A DNA stretch of 64,000 nucleotides from positions 58,941,950 through 59,005,949 of the forward strand of contig CM069442.1 of NCBI GenBank assembly GCA_035610835.1, given 5' to 3'. Position numbers and translations under genes: made by a program. This document shows positions 35,941 through 47,372 of the stretch, piece after piece. Positions within the stretch are counted from its first letter, which is position 1; each line of letters starts with the position of its first letter. The DNA comes from Ophiura sarsii. Lineage: Eukaryota; Echinodermata; Ophiuroidea; Amphilepidida; Ophiuridae. The notes under the pieces were generated by a model. The model had not been told where the DNA came from and ran no database searches. It saw nothing but the letters and a program-made list of their open reading frames with translations.

Positions 35941-36175
35941 ACCAATATTTCACAAGTAGGAAAGAAGCAACTTCTCTCAAATCGTCGGGCAAGGGCAGCC
36001 CAAATGATGATAATAATAGAGAAGTGGCAATCTCTATGTCTTGCTTAATATTATAATAATTTGGTCCTGAAGAAGTCGGAGCTAATCCTGACGAAAGCTT
36101 GACAGTTTAAACTTGTCTGACGGCAAACCCGTTAAAAACTCTTAACCTTTATCATATTCTTGGTTCATCTACCTC

Positions 36176-38237
36176 AAACCCTGTTACGAATGCTGCAATA
36201 TTAAGTATGCTCCAGTCATCACATAGGATGTTCAACTTAATTCAAACACACACCATTCTAGCTAGCTGCTGGCCTTGTAACCAATACTCTTTAACATTAT
36301 CTTGTGTTGGCAAACCAGAATAAGCTTGGGAGTATAGGATTGTCATGCACGATTTGTCAGGTGTGGGTAGGGGTTTGTTATCTTCACACACACATTTTTA
36401 CCCTGTACAAGCGGTTTTAAACTACTTCGCGTGTAGACATGCTGCTAAAAGCGTGAAACAATTGGTGCATTCATACTTCCATCCTGGGGGAATTCGGCTG
36501 ACATTGGCTGATATCAGTTGACATTGCTTCAACTCGCGCGCAGGTATTCATCGACGTCCATCAGCGAAGGGAGTATGAATGCGCCTTAACACTTTCCACG
36601 CGGCTATTAATTTAACCATATTATACAAACAGATTTTTCAGAAACCTTTCCCAATTTTCAAAGTCTATCGGAATTCAATAATGTTGACATTTTTGAAACA
36701 ATTTGTGAAATTTTGGAATGTCGTCTGCAGACAGACGCCTGCCGCGTGGAAAGTGTTAAAATATTGCACTTTTACAGTGTCTGGTCTTATCAGCTTTAAT
36801 ACTTAATCCGATGTATCCCTCACTACATCTACAGGCAACATTTGCCATTTGAGGAATATAGCTGTTAAATGTTATCCTGTATTATCTTGTAACAACATAT
36901 TTGTCTCAAGGCTCCTTCGTCAAACTTCATGTACATGTCACATTATTGTCAAGGAAAGTGTAAAGTATCTTCTGGTTATAACAAGATTGTCTTGTGGCTG
37001 TATGATTAGACCATCCAATGTGTTACTAGTGCATATGCTTTTTTACACTATATTGGTCTCAGGTCCCATCAATTCAAGTCACAATATGACCAAAGTGTGA
37101 TGTAAGGCATAAAATTACCCGGTATTAACAAGATTGTCTTGTGGCTGTATGTGTAAGACTATCATATGTGTCATTTACACTGTATCAAGAAGATATTTGG
37201 CACCAATCCTGTTGATTTTATTACATGTTCTATACATGGCATCAACAATGGTTCTTGCCATAACAAAGAACTCGTCATCTTTATGAGGTAGAAGTGTGTC
37301 AATGCATTTCCAGAGTTGTTTGGATGGCTGTAAGAGGACTTAAATAATTATAAGTAATTAAACAGTTGACATGAAATACTGTTATTTATTATCGAAAGAG
37401 AGTCTGCATACAGTCAATAAGTTGATATTGTCATTTTGAATCACTGGTAATATAATATAATGAATCAATACAAGTCGCATTTGCCATTTGTGACATATAT
37501 GACTGCTCAATGTTATCCTTCTTGTCTTGTAACAACATATTTATCTCATGGCTCCATTTTCAAAACTACATCTACAAGTCACATTTCAAGTGTATCATTT
37601 ACCATGGTTGTAACCATAATTATTGTCTTGTGGCTGTATGCATTAGACAATCGAATGTATTACTAGTGTTATATGAGAGAGATGTTTGGTTCCAATCCTG
37701 TTGATTTTATTACACGTTCTATGGTGTTGACAACAATTCTTGACATATCAATACAACTTGTCATCTAACAAATATAGTAGCCTCATTGCATTTTAAGAGT
37801 TGTTCTGATTGCTTCAAAGTGTTTGTATTCAAATAATTGGGAGTAATTAAACAATCCATAGTCAGAATGTATGCACCCCCTCTGAAATGAGAATACCAGC
37901 AGGGTTTCTCTGAAAAATCTACCATACAAAAAGACTCGTTTTATAAGAATATCGAGCTGATGATTAAACGATATATGATAATATCTAGTCAGGACAAAGT
38001 AAGAAATGAAAGCACTTAGTGTAATCTATAAATATTTACATTATGTCATATCATATAGCAGTATAAGTTTACCAGAAGGTGGAAATTGTCTGATAATTCC
38101 TATGACTTTGCATGGTTAAAAGTTATCGACGTAAGTGACAACAGCATATCAAACTACACAACTGTACAATGTATGAGTACACCAACCTGTCAAGCCTAAA
38201 GGCAAAACATCTATTGCTGTTATATTATTAGCTTTAA
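36176..38237. repeat. Segment copy 2, right part; no gene
   Basis: 36,190-36,420 and 36,840-37,090 match 18,890-19,260 and 19,830-19,900. 37,460-37,790 is a second local copy of 36,840-37,240. 37,990-38,190 matches 20,190-20,390. The open frames in this part are not shared between copies. Confidence 0.55.
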
Positions 38238-38981
38238 AGGTGGGTGATCCAATTCAAATTCACTTTTTCCCAACAAAATTGAGATTTTGGTGTCAGAAGA
38301 AAGCCCATATTTCTCTCATGTAAAATGTTTGGGCTAGAAAGATGATTCCTTTAGATTCTATGAGTGAAAAAGTAATACATGTACATTATATACACATCGA
38401 GTGTATTATATACCCTACTAACATTTATTGCATCGTTTCACACATACGCCCTAGTGAGTCCTTATAAGTGTGTGCCAAAAATAGATGTACATTGTGACGT
38501 AATGGGATTCGCCATTATAAGGTCACAGTTGGGGTATACAGTTGTACACCTTTTCATGCGGCTGTACACGATCTTGCATGCACAGACCAGCCTAATAAGC
38601 CTAATTCATTACGGCAAGTTACAACAGGCGATGTGAGCCCACTATCATCACATTGTTTTGTGCACAGTTTTATATTGGTTAAAAGTTTGTACATGCTGTT
38701 CAACGTAACAATAGCGAAGGCGGGATACACTAGAATCAATAACGGCAAGTAACAAACACACATAGTTTGTAATATATCTTAATTCATTTAACTTCTTGTA
38801 AAACGGACAAAACATGGTTAAACGGACAAAACAGGGAAAGTCACAGGAAAACGAGAAAAAACATTGAAAGTGACATATTGACAAAACGAAATTTCAAAAG
38901 TACAACACAGAAAAATTATGGTTTTAATATAGACTACCATGTAAACAAAAAAAATGGGCAAAACAATTTGGTCACCCGCCT
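38238..38981. mobile_element. TTAA-flanked MITE (744 bp)
   Basis: Ends AGGTGGGTGATCCAATT and AATTTGGTCACCCGCCT are inverted and flanked by TTAA (38,234-38,237 and 38,982-38,985). A TTAA target fits piggyBac or Kolobok mobilisers. Open frames inside have no transposase features. Confidence 0.75.
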
Positions 38982-38985
38982 TTAA

Positions 38986-40132
38986 GGAGTGTCACAAAAG
39001 TTGACACATGATTTTAATATAAAGTGATGAATGAATAGCCCATCCTGTATGTGCTACAAAACATGTGCATGAGTTATCATATAAATAATGAACAATGATA
39101 ATTGTCAAAATTTAATGTCAAATTGATGTGTATCAAATCACGACATGAAAACGCTAGGCATCTCTTTAATCTCAACTGGAAAAGCTTACATAATCCGTCA
39201 AAGATGGTGGAGTGTAAGAGGAACATATCCATTTACAGTAATTGATGGAACACAAGGATGGAGATGTAAGTGGATTGCACCATCACGTTAAAAACAGGGT
39301 TTAACGGTGAAGTGATCATGGATGGTGAGGCAATGGACTGCAAAGTGTTAAATGCTTGATATAATCAAGGCATGTCTTTGATATAATGTACAAGAAATTT
39401 GAACAGCAAATATAGGTCAACCCTCCATATCAATTTCTGATTCTGAAGGAGCTATATATAAATAAAAGTGTTAGTTAATTCCCACTTTCTGGGTCTGATT
39501 AGATTTAAGATATCATGAGGTGAAATAAACACTGCACAAATAGAAAGTACCCACTTTTTTCGAGGTGTACTGTGTTTAATTCTTAGGATCCTAAAAGTGA
39601 ATACTTCCTTTTTGTGCAGTGTTTACTTGAATGAAAAGCACCTGCATGGATATGACATTAGACGTAGACCAAGTAAATAAGAGAGTGGAATTAATCTATA
39701 TAAGCAAGACTTGTTATTAGACTATGCAAAGATTACACAAGTTATTTTGTGGTATAATTCACCAGATTTGGCTGAACTATAATTGTACATATTTAAAAAA
39801 AAAACTTGAGTCAACATTCGTCATACACTGATTCAATGATGTTCTACTCCCCAACGTCACAGACCACCTTTAACATTAATAAATGGATTGGTTACCATGG
39901 AAATGTTACCAATGGTAATGTAACTCTCAATTGGCAATTACAGTGAACTTTTTTGTCTTTTGAATATTCATGACACATGTCTGGTCTATATGTCATCATG
40001 ATACATTCTGATCAAAGAGAGTACCAGTACAAAGACTACCCCTGCATATGATGTATTTCATAACATCGGGTAATGTGTCAAATGTGGCAGTTTGAAAACG
40101 ATGTGTACCATTGTCTTCATCCACTACCTTAA
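38986..40132. repeat. Segment copy 3, first part; no gene
   Basis: 39,000-39,080 matches 25,740-25,830. 39,178-39,400 matches the exon-like block of copies 1 and 2. 39,880-40,010 matches 26,540-26,680. Confidence 0.55.
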
Positions 40133-40209
40133 AGGAAGGGTCCCGCAAGCACAACATTGAGCATTATTTGTTAGAAAAATAATTATCGAGCCGAAATAAC
40201 GTAATTATA

Positions 40210-41329
40210 CAGGGTGTCCCAAAAGTCTATGCACGACTTTGAAGCTTTGTATTTCACAAAATATAAGTCGTATTGAAAATATGAATACATATTTAGAAAG
40301 AGGAAATGTGGGAAATAATGTTGATACCAAACATTGGAGTAACATCTGTTTGTAATGCCACCCTAGAAGTAAAATAATTATTACTGCAAAAATGTAATTT
40401 TATACTTCGGAGGAATAAAGTTCATAAATCCATACCTATTGAGAAAAGACCCGAAAAAGACAGGTAGAGTTGGTTACACAGAAAATGATCCGTCGATTGT
40501 ATTATTTAAAATTTTACATTACAGTGATCCCATCATAATAACAGACTATATCACACATAATTTTCGTTTCTATAGTGAGATCTAGTTTAAATGTTTTCCA
40601 TTTATAAAGAGACGTACGCTAATGCAAAAACACAGACCTAAACAATTGAATAACGTAACAGAAAAGTGAACGCACACATCATGCAGCGATTAGATCTCTT
40701 TGGACTTTTGGCTACTGCATGTCGTATGACATCAATGTGACTTGTTGATCTACCAGTCTTTTTTCTACCACATCGAGACAAATCATGCACAGTTTCTGTG
40801 TTCAAAAATGTTTCCACCAACTTCAGAATGGATATTCTTCCTGGTGCGCGTTTCACTTTGACATGTTTTCTGAAATTTTGTTGAGTAAGTTGAACTGAAT
40901 TTGTTTCAGCGTAGAACGATACAATTTGTATTCGCTTATCTATGCTGTAAACCATCTTGAATGAAGACTTTTGCTGTGCAATGTTGTCTACTACGCCTAT
41001 TTATGTTGTGAGTGACCGAGTTTGGTAATAACATTAATGTTGCAAGGTAAGCAGTGAACTGTGACTAATGCGCAACGTTGCTTTCATACCGCTAATTTAT
41101 GCGCACCTGTTTTAGCAACAATGTGTGCACTTGGTATGGGTAGGTCTCACACGGCCAAAAACTTTCAACCAGTTTTATAATGATGTGGGTTCACCAATGG
41201 GGTTGTGTTTGGTATCAAAATAATTTCCCAAATCTCGTCTATCAAAATATGGTTAAATTTATACCATATGATTTATATTTTATGAGATATGACTCTTCAA
41301 AAACGTGCATAGACTTTTGGGACACCCTG
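40210..41329 (-). mobile_element. Internally deleted mariner/IS630 element
   Basis: 1,120 bp between TA dinucleotides (40,208-40,209 and 41,330-41,331). Ends CAGGGTGTCCCAAAAGTC and GACTTTTGGGACACCCTG are perfect inverted repeats extending to about 26 bp. The minus strand encodes only the N-terminal part of a transposase. Confidence 0.85.
40638..40955 (-). pseudogene. Transposase N-terminal helix-turn-helix fragment
   Basis: The frame starts at an ATG (MVYSIDKRIQIVSFYAETNS) and continues through RAPGRISILKLVETFLNTE and SRCGRKKTGRSTSH to VAKSPKRSNR. This is the DUF4817-type helix-turn-helix layout at the N-terminus of many IS630/mariner-related transposases, which bind the inverted repeats. 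After codon ~90 the similarity ends and the DDE catalytic domain is absent, so it could at most bind DNA. The start lies about 375 bp inside the right-hand inverted repeat, consistent with transcription from that end. Confidence 0.65.
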
Positions 41330-41764
41330 TATATAACAAAACACCATACTAGTCACAAAAATTAAATAAAAACTGCCATCACTCAACATGCAATTTTTTT
41401 AATTTGCGGCGATCAAAAGTCCCGGTGTCGATGACGTCATTGGTATCGGTGCTAAAATGTGCGCATGTGCATTGTATAATAATGACATCATCGCCACTGG
41501 GACTTTCGATCGCCTGGAAATTTTAAAAAGTGCATGTTGAGAGATTGCGGTTTTTATTTGTTTATGTCATAAGAGTGGTGTTTTGTTCTATATAATTACA
41601 AAAGTTGGACTCGATAGGTATTTTTCTAACATATAATGCACACTTTTATGCTTGCGGGACACCTCCTTTAAACATTGTGTGATTACTTTATCACACTTTC
41701 ACACATAGCACATATCTCATTTTTTGAAAAAAAGGTAGTTTAATAATGTAGTTTTCATCATAAT

Positions 41765-42318
41765 CCTTTTAACACATTTCAGTAAAACCATGGCAGGTAT
41801 TACCTGCCATGGTAAAACTTAGCACATTGAACTTTAAGTGTGTTAAAGGAAGGTGCCTCCCACCACCATTACCATTTCTACAATAGGTTTAGTATATAGT
41901 ATGGCACGGCATTCATTTTAATTTTAACAATTTCCTTTTCTTTTTCAGAGACAAATATTGACAGGTAATACCTACTGGGACAATACAATCAAATTATACA
42001 GCTAATAACACCTCATATGAACTCAAAGAGTTCCTCTGAACCAAAGGGGTAAGATCCTTTTAACACATTTCAGTAAAACTTAGCACATTGCACTTTAAAC
42101 GTGTTAAAGGATGGGGCCTCCCACCACCATTACCATTTCTTCTACAATAGGTTCAGTTAATGACATGGCACAGCATTCATTTTGATTTAAACCAATTATT
42201 TTTTGGTTTTTTTCAGAGACAAATATTGACAGGTACCTACAGGGTCAATGCAATCTACTTTGACAGCTAATAATACCTCCTATGAACTATAAAAGTTCCA
42301 CTGAACCAAAGCGGTAAA
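41765..42318. repeat. Tandem duplication with a palindrome in one copy
   Basis: 41,765-42,050 and 42,056-42,318 are diverged direct copies (TTTTAACACATTTCAGTAAA ... TCAGAGACAAATATTGACAGG ... CTGAACCAAAG). Copy 1 carries an additional 25-bp palindrome (41,788-41,812) bounded by GTAAAA duplications that copy 2 lacks. Confidence 0.8.
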
Positions 42319-42438
42319 AATAAGTCTTCAGTCTGCTTTCTATAATATGTACGAGGGTCATTCAATAAGTTCTACCTCCTACCTCATAATTTGCTATTAT
42401 ATAAGCCAGTGTTATGAAATATTACACAATTGTAGCTT

Positions 42439-42966
42439 ATGCATCGTTCTGACTCCGCACCAGAAATACGAGTCAGACTGACAGTTGCCAGAGGCGTCAC
42501 TAGCCAACTGAATGGAATATGGAAGGCTAAGCAAATAAGCTTGAAACTCAAGAAGCAGCTGGTCCGGTCACTGGTATGGAGTACAGCGCTTTATGGCTCT
42601 GAAAGTTGGACCCTCAAAGAAAGAGACAAGAGCTGTATCGCAGCATTTGAAATGTGGGTTTGGCGCAGAGTGCTACACATCAGCTGGACTGATAAGAAGT
42701 CAAACTCATGGGTGCGCAAGCAAATAGGGGTGAAAGAAGAAGAGGGACTGCTAGCCCAACTAAGGAAGAGGAAGCGTGCAAAGTATGGTCACTGGAAGCG
42801 ACGTGCGGAAAGCATAGTAATAGGTACTATTGAAGGAGAGGTAGAAGGGAAGGCTCTACCAGGACGCAGAAAAACTGCTTGGACAGATAACATCAGAGAC
42901 TGGACAGACGGCGGACTGGTAGCAGCAAGAGTGAAAGCAAGCAAGAGAATGCCGACGGTTCTCTAA
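42439..42966 (+). pseudogene. LINE ORF2 C-terminal fragment
   Basis: An open frame of about 175 codons contains LVRSLVWSTALYGSESWTL, FEMWVWRRVLHISWTDK and a basic tail with GHWKRRAES, IEGEVEGKALPGRRKTAW and TDNIRDW. This series (LYGSE-WTL, W-WRR-L-ISW, GRR-W-DNI) marks the region after the RT core in the 'endonuclease-reverse transcriptase' LINEs common in invertebrates. RT motifs and endonuclease are absent, so it is 5'-truncated. It begins right at the inner edge of the mariner-type arm and ends with a stop at 42,964-42,966. The reading frame is undamaged, suggesting a fairly recent insertion. Confidence 0.75.
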
Positions 42967-43348
42967 AGGACTATGGCTAAACAGCAGCAGCATAGGGGAG
43001 GGGTAAACTTAATGGGTGTCCTGATCTGATTCTGGCTCATCAGAGGGCATAGATTTCCCTAAGAAATCAGTCACATTTATTGTTTATAGTCTGTTAAAGA
43101 GAAATCAGACAATTAGAATGGTTATAATTGATCGATAGGTACATTTTGTCACTTAGAATTGACAAAAAGAACTGCACTTTGGATATATTTGGCTGTTTTT
43201 CATCCGTTTCCGTCACGCACTAACCCCACTAGACCATACAAAATCATCCAAAATAAAACTATCTCCACGCGCGTGCTGCTGCATTGGCTCGATTACGTCA
43301 CCTACCGCAGGCATATGTGGCCACGAAGTTTGTGGCCGCATGTGCGCT

Positions 43349-43535
43349 GGGGAGTTAGCTCAGTTGATAGGGGCACAGACTTGGGTGCGAATGGTCCAGG
43401 GATCGACTCCCGGGGGGTGCTTGGTGATTTTTCGGGTTAAAAAAATGGTACTTTTTCCCCCTCCCCCCGATACACGCAAAAACATAGCCGTGGGAGTTAG
43501 GGTTATTGGACATTTGGTTTGTACTGCATTTCCAG
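43349..43535 (+). repeat. tRNA-derived SINE
   Basis: Box A-like TAGCTCAGTTGAT (43,356) and box B-like GGATCGACTCC (43,400) are spaced as in a Pol III tRNA promoter. Downstream is GGGTTAAAAAAATGG and a GTTAGGGTTATTGGACATTTGG tail shared with the SINEs at 55.5-56.1 kb. It does not fold as a full tRNA. Confidence 0.6.
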
Positions 43536-43979
43536 AAAAGTATGGCCAGTACTAAGACCAACTTACAATGATTCTGTAGCTAAGGTTTCAAGCTACAATT
43601 GTGGACTATTTCATAAGACAGGCTTATATAATAAGAAAGTCATGAGGCAGGAGGTAGAACTTATTGAATGACCCTCATATATTCAGCCATAAATTTTAAT
43701 TCCGTACATACTGACAACAAAGGAAAAGTAAGTAAAATTAAAAAATGATTTATTAAGATTTACAAGAAAAACGACAACAAAATGTATCTTTTGAAATTGA
43801 GTTCAGAATTCATGCAAAAATAGGGTAGAATAGTGCCTCATCTTTGTGAGTGGTTTGTATATAAGATAGTCCTTAACATTGTGGATAACACATTATGAAA
43901 GAACTATGTTATATGCTGCCTTTCATAACGCGCTAAAAAGGTTGAGTTCAAACTTGTTTAATCAGCTTTAAGTATGGCA

Positions 43980-44293
43980 AGGCCAAACAAATTGTTATGT
44001 TTTCCTTCACAGCTTTCAGAGGAGGGGCGAGCGGGCTGATTTTTTTTTTTTTTTTTAAATTTAATTTTACCAGCAGAAGCTCAAAGTTCAGCCAACAAGA
44101 AGTTGAAATCACTCTTAAATTCGCACATATATGTTATAAACACTTAATTTAATATTCAATGCCATTTAAACTGTTGTTTAAAAATAAAATCTGAAGAAAA
44201 ATAAATCTGAAAAAAGGGGGAAAATCTGAAGAAGAAAAAAATTAACAAAATCGGAGCGGGCGGTCGAGGAAAACATTTTTTTGTTGTTGGCCT
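43980..44293. mobile_element. AGGCC-ended MITE
   Basis: Ends AGGCCAAACAA and TTGTTGTTGGCCT are inverted. Copies 1 and 2 of the segment read through this point (GTATGGCAACCTTACCTGG at 12,218), giving an empty site; two A residues flank the insert. The family is not identified. Confidence 0.6.
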
Positions 44294-47286
44294 AACCTTG
44301 CCTTATAAAAGAGCCTGTTCTAATGAGATTGCTCGCATAGGTGGTTTTTTTCTATTTATAAGATATATTTTACCCAATATTGGATAACATCTCCCATGGA
44401 AAATAGATATAATTATGATAAGTAACTATTGGGCTACATAATTTTACACACAGAGTGGTGAGATTTGTTCAGGGAGTCATTTTAGAATAACACCTAGGGC
44501 TAAATCTAAATTATATTTGACTTTCATGTAGCAATATATATTTGGCTCAAATTAAAAAGACAGAAGATTAAATGACAACAAAACCTCAAGCAGAATGGTG
44601 TAGGCAACAATTGTACCTAGTCACAATAAGAGAATCAACATAAAATCAAATATTTCCATGTAATCTACATTTGATAACATTATAAATATGTTCTGATATT
44701 ATCAGTTGAAGGCAATATAGAGTCCTTACATCATTGTGGCTATCTTCAGTAGATAGCAGCAACTACACACATACTCCCATCAAGCAATTATACAGCTTAT
44801 ATATACTCATGACAAATTATCTTGATTTAACAAAACAGAATTTTGTGATGAAAGTCCTAACATATTTGTTGCTATCTTCAATAGATAGCATTAGTTGCAT
44901 GATCTGGTAATGTAATAACAGCAATAATATACCTATCAAAACAGCTACTTTATAAAATAAGTTTAATGAACCAACAGTAAAAGTCCCACAAAGTGATGTA
45001 CATACATGAACATAGATGGATACACTGTACATAAAGATAACATGTATCTGAATTCCTTTCCATATATGAGCCTTATTCTAAACTTCTATATTTGTTATCA
45101 AAATAATTGTTGCTTTGATTAAGTTGTTATTCCTACCCGTGTAGCCAACTTATTATCCCTCAATCAATCCCTTCAGCACACCAAGGTTATACACTTGATA
45201 ACATTATCAATATTTCCTGATGTTATCAGTAGAAAGCAAAATAGAATTTTAGAATAAAAGTCCTTGCATCATTTTGGCTATCTTCAGTAGATAGCAGCAA
45301 CCACACATACTCCCCTCAAACAATTATGCAGCTTATATACTTTGACAAATTATCTTGACAGAACACATAATTGTTGCTATCTTCAATTGATAGCATTAAC
45401 TACCTGATCTGACAATGCAATACCAGCAATAATACACCTATCAAAACAGATATTTTATAATAAAGCTCGATGATCCATCAATGAAAGTCCCACAAAGTCG
45501 TGTAAATACATGAACATAGATAGATACATTGTACATAAAGATAACATGTACCTGAATTCCATTCACTTATATAAGCCTTATTCTACACTTCTATATCTTA
45601 AATCAAAATAATCTTTGTTTTGATTCAGTTGTTATTCCTACCCAGTAGCCAACTCGTTATCACTCAAACGCTCCCTTCAGCAGACCAAGGTTAAAGATCA
45701 ATATGTGTATTCCTGCAAACATGCAACGCGCAGAGGGATTCCAACATCAATCCATAAAATGCTGTAAATGCGGAAGCTTAAGTATAAACCCTGGTATTTA
45801 TTCAAGACATACATCATTATAAGACACAAGATCTGTCAAGGGAAACAGCCAGAAAACAAGGTCAATACTGATCAGATACAGAGTAGAGCTAAATAGGGCA
45901 AGTAAACAGGGGATGTCACGATATTCCACCTCATGCACAAACAAACTTGATAAAAGTCCACACATTTTATTCCACATTTAGATAACTCAACAATTTGTGT
46001 GGGTTTTTTTTAAAATTCTTGTTTATTAACAATCATTGATTTCCATTTGTCCAGTGTTTAATGCAATGAAGCTTTTGAGGCGTGATATTATTGGGTAACA
46101 ATCAATCTATTAATCAATCAATCAAATCAGATCATGATTGGGACCCGTCACATAAAAAAACCCACAAGACCTTAATGTTAAAATCTTTATTTTCTAGCTT
46201 TTAAAATGACAACAATGGTAAAAGGGGAGTCCCAACAGAACACACACACAGAACCGCAACAGATACAAAGGAATACAAGATTACACTTAACTTATCAAAT
46301 ACAGACATTATATAGCTTGAAGGTTGAATTTCCTTTATTTTTCTAATCTTCCTTTGCTATATTCTACAAACAAAGTGTGCCAACAACTGGTCTGTTTTGA
46401 TTTGACGGTTCATGATGATCCCCTGCAAACAAGCAACAAATCAGTTGCAGCCTCACATGATGACACCCTAGCTTTCTCCTTTTCCGAAAATGATTGTCTC
46501 GACAATTTTAATCAAGTAAGGTAGTTAACCAAATGCTAAATCAAATAATTATATAACATAACCTAGTTTATTACATTGCCATGATTTTTGGAACATAATT
46601 GCTGCAATTGACAAAAATGAAGCTTCTCTGTATAGTTGCGCCATCAATATTTTTATAAATACTACCTGCAGGTAAACAATTCACATATTCAATCAAGTAC
46701 ACAGGTAACATATTCAGCCCAGACATGCAATAGTTTCAAAATCTCAAATTAAATCTCAAGCATCAATGTACACAAATTTGCGTTGACGCAATTATCAGTA
46801 CTCATGGATAGAATTCAAGACAAATGCTTGAAATAATTTGAAGTATGTTTGCTGTTCCATCGCAAATGTCAAGGGCAGTGTATTGATATATTCTTATTTA
46901 TAAATAGTGTTTTTAAAGGAAATGTTGACAAAACAATGATACGATATGCCAGGTCACTAATAACTATCAATTTATAATTATATATCCACCCTTACAATTA
47001 ATATATCTGAATATAGATGAAGAAGTGGATAAAACCCAACATTCACTTGTTGATCATCCACAGTAATCCATGGGGTTGTCATTATAATAGCCGTATATAG
47101 GCAGATGTCATGAACCACCGCTATTTGGATAATATTCATTGAAGCAAGATATCTTGTATTTCTTGTAGTGTTATTTTTGTATTTTGTTAATTTATTGTCG
47201 TATGTCATTAAATAAAAAAGTCCCTATAAACGGGCTGGAAAGAGAAAAAGATATCTTGCCTAGATACACTGAAGTATGACCCGTCC
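44294..47286. repeat. Segment copy 3, continued; no gene
   Basis: 44,300-44,660 matches 27,010-27,470. 44,690-45,170 and 45,180-45,990 are two local copies of the block at 27,680-28,390. 46,600-46,900 matches 28,790-29,080. GATAGCA hairpins lie near 44,740, 44,872, 45,280 and 45,375. I see no coding region. Confidence 0.6.
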
Positions 47287-47294
47287 TTCCCGTA

Positions 47295-47368
47295 GAGCCA
47301 TTCCTGGCCTAGTGATTAGGGTATTGGCATAGTACGCCAGAGGTCCTTGGTTCAAATCCGGGCGATGG
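47295..47368 (+). repeat. tRNA-like (SINE head) sequence
   Basis: Box A-like TGGCCTAGTGATT and box B GGTTCAAATCC in tRNA spacing, followed by T-rich DNA. The arms do not pair well enough for a tRNA gene. Confidence 0.5.
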
Positions 47369-47372
47369 TATT

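Larger units (their letters stand above)
35760..36175 (+). repeat. Dispersed repeat with two histone-type stem-loops, copy 1
   Basis: An inverted, diverged copy lies at about 52,315-52,720. Both contain two tandem stem-loop motifs, a GGCAAGGGCAGCCCAAATG segment and an end with TCCTGAAGAAGTCGGAGC...GACGAAAGCTTGA. No histone coding sequence is visible next to the stem-loops. Confidence 0.75.
40133..41667. mobile_element. TTAA-flanked palindromic MITE interrupted by a mariner element
   Basis: Ends AGGAAGGGTCCCGCAAGC and GCTTGCGGGACACCTCCT are inverted, flanked by TTAA (40,129-40,132 and 41,668-41,671). The arms continue inward as a long inverted repeat (for example CAACATGCA with TGCATGTTG; GGCGATC with GATCGCC). 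Without the mariner element at 40,210-41,329 it would be about 0.41 kb. Confidence 0.8.
42352..43677. mobile_element. Mariner-type element carrying LINE and SINE sequence
   Basis: Ends CGAGGGTCATTCAATAAGTT and AACTTATTGAATGACCCTCA are inverted, with TA on each side (42,350-42,351 and 43,678-43,679). The inverted similarity runs inward about 90 bp on each side (TTATGAAAT...CACAATTGTAGCTT). Between the arms lie a LINE C-terminal fragment and a tRNA-derived SINE, so it is either a MITE hit by nested insertions or a MITE that captured them. Confidence 0.75.

Noticed and set aside
43349..43419. Functional tRNA gene
   Set aside because: Only box A/B-like sequences are kept; it has a SINE tail.
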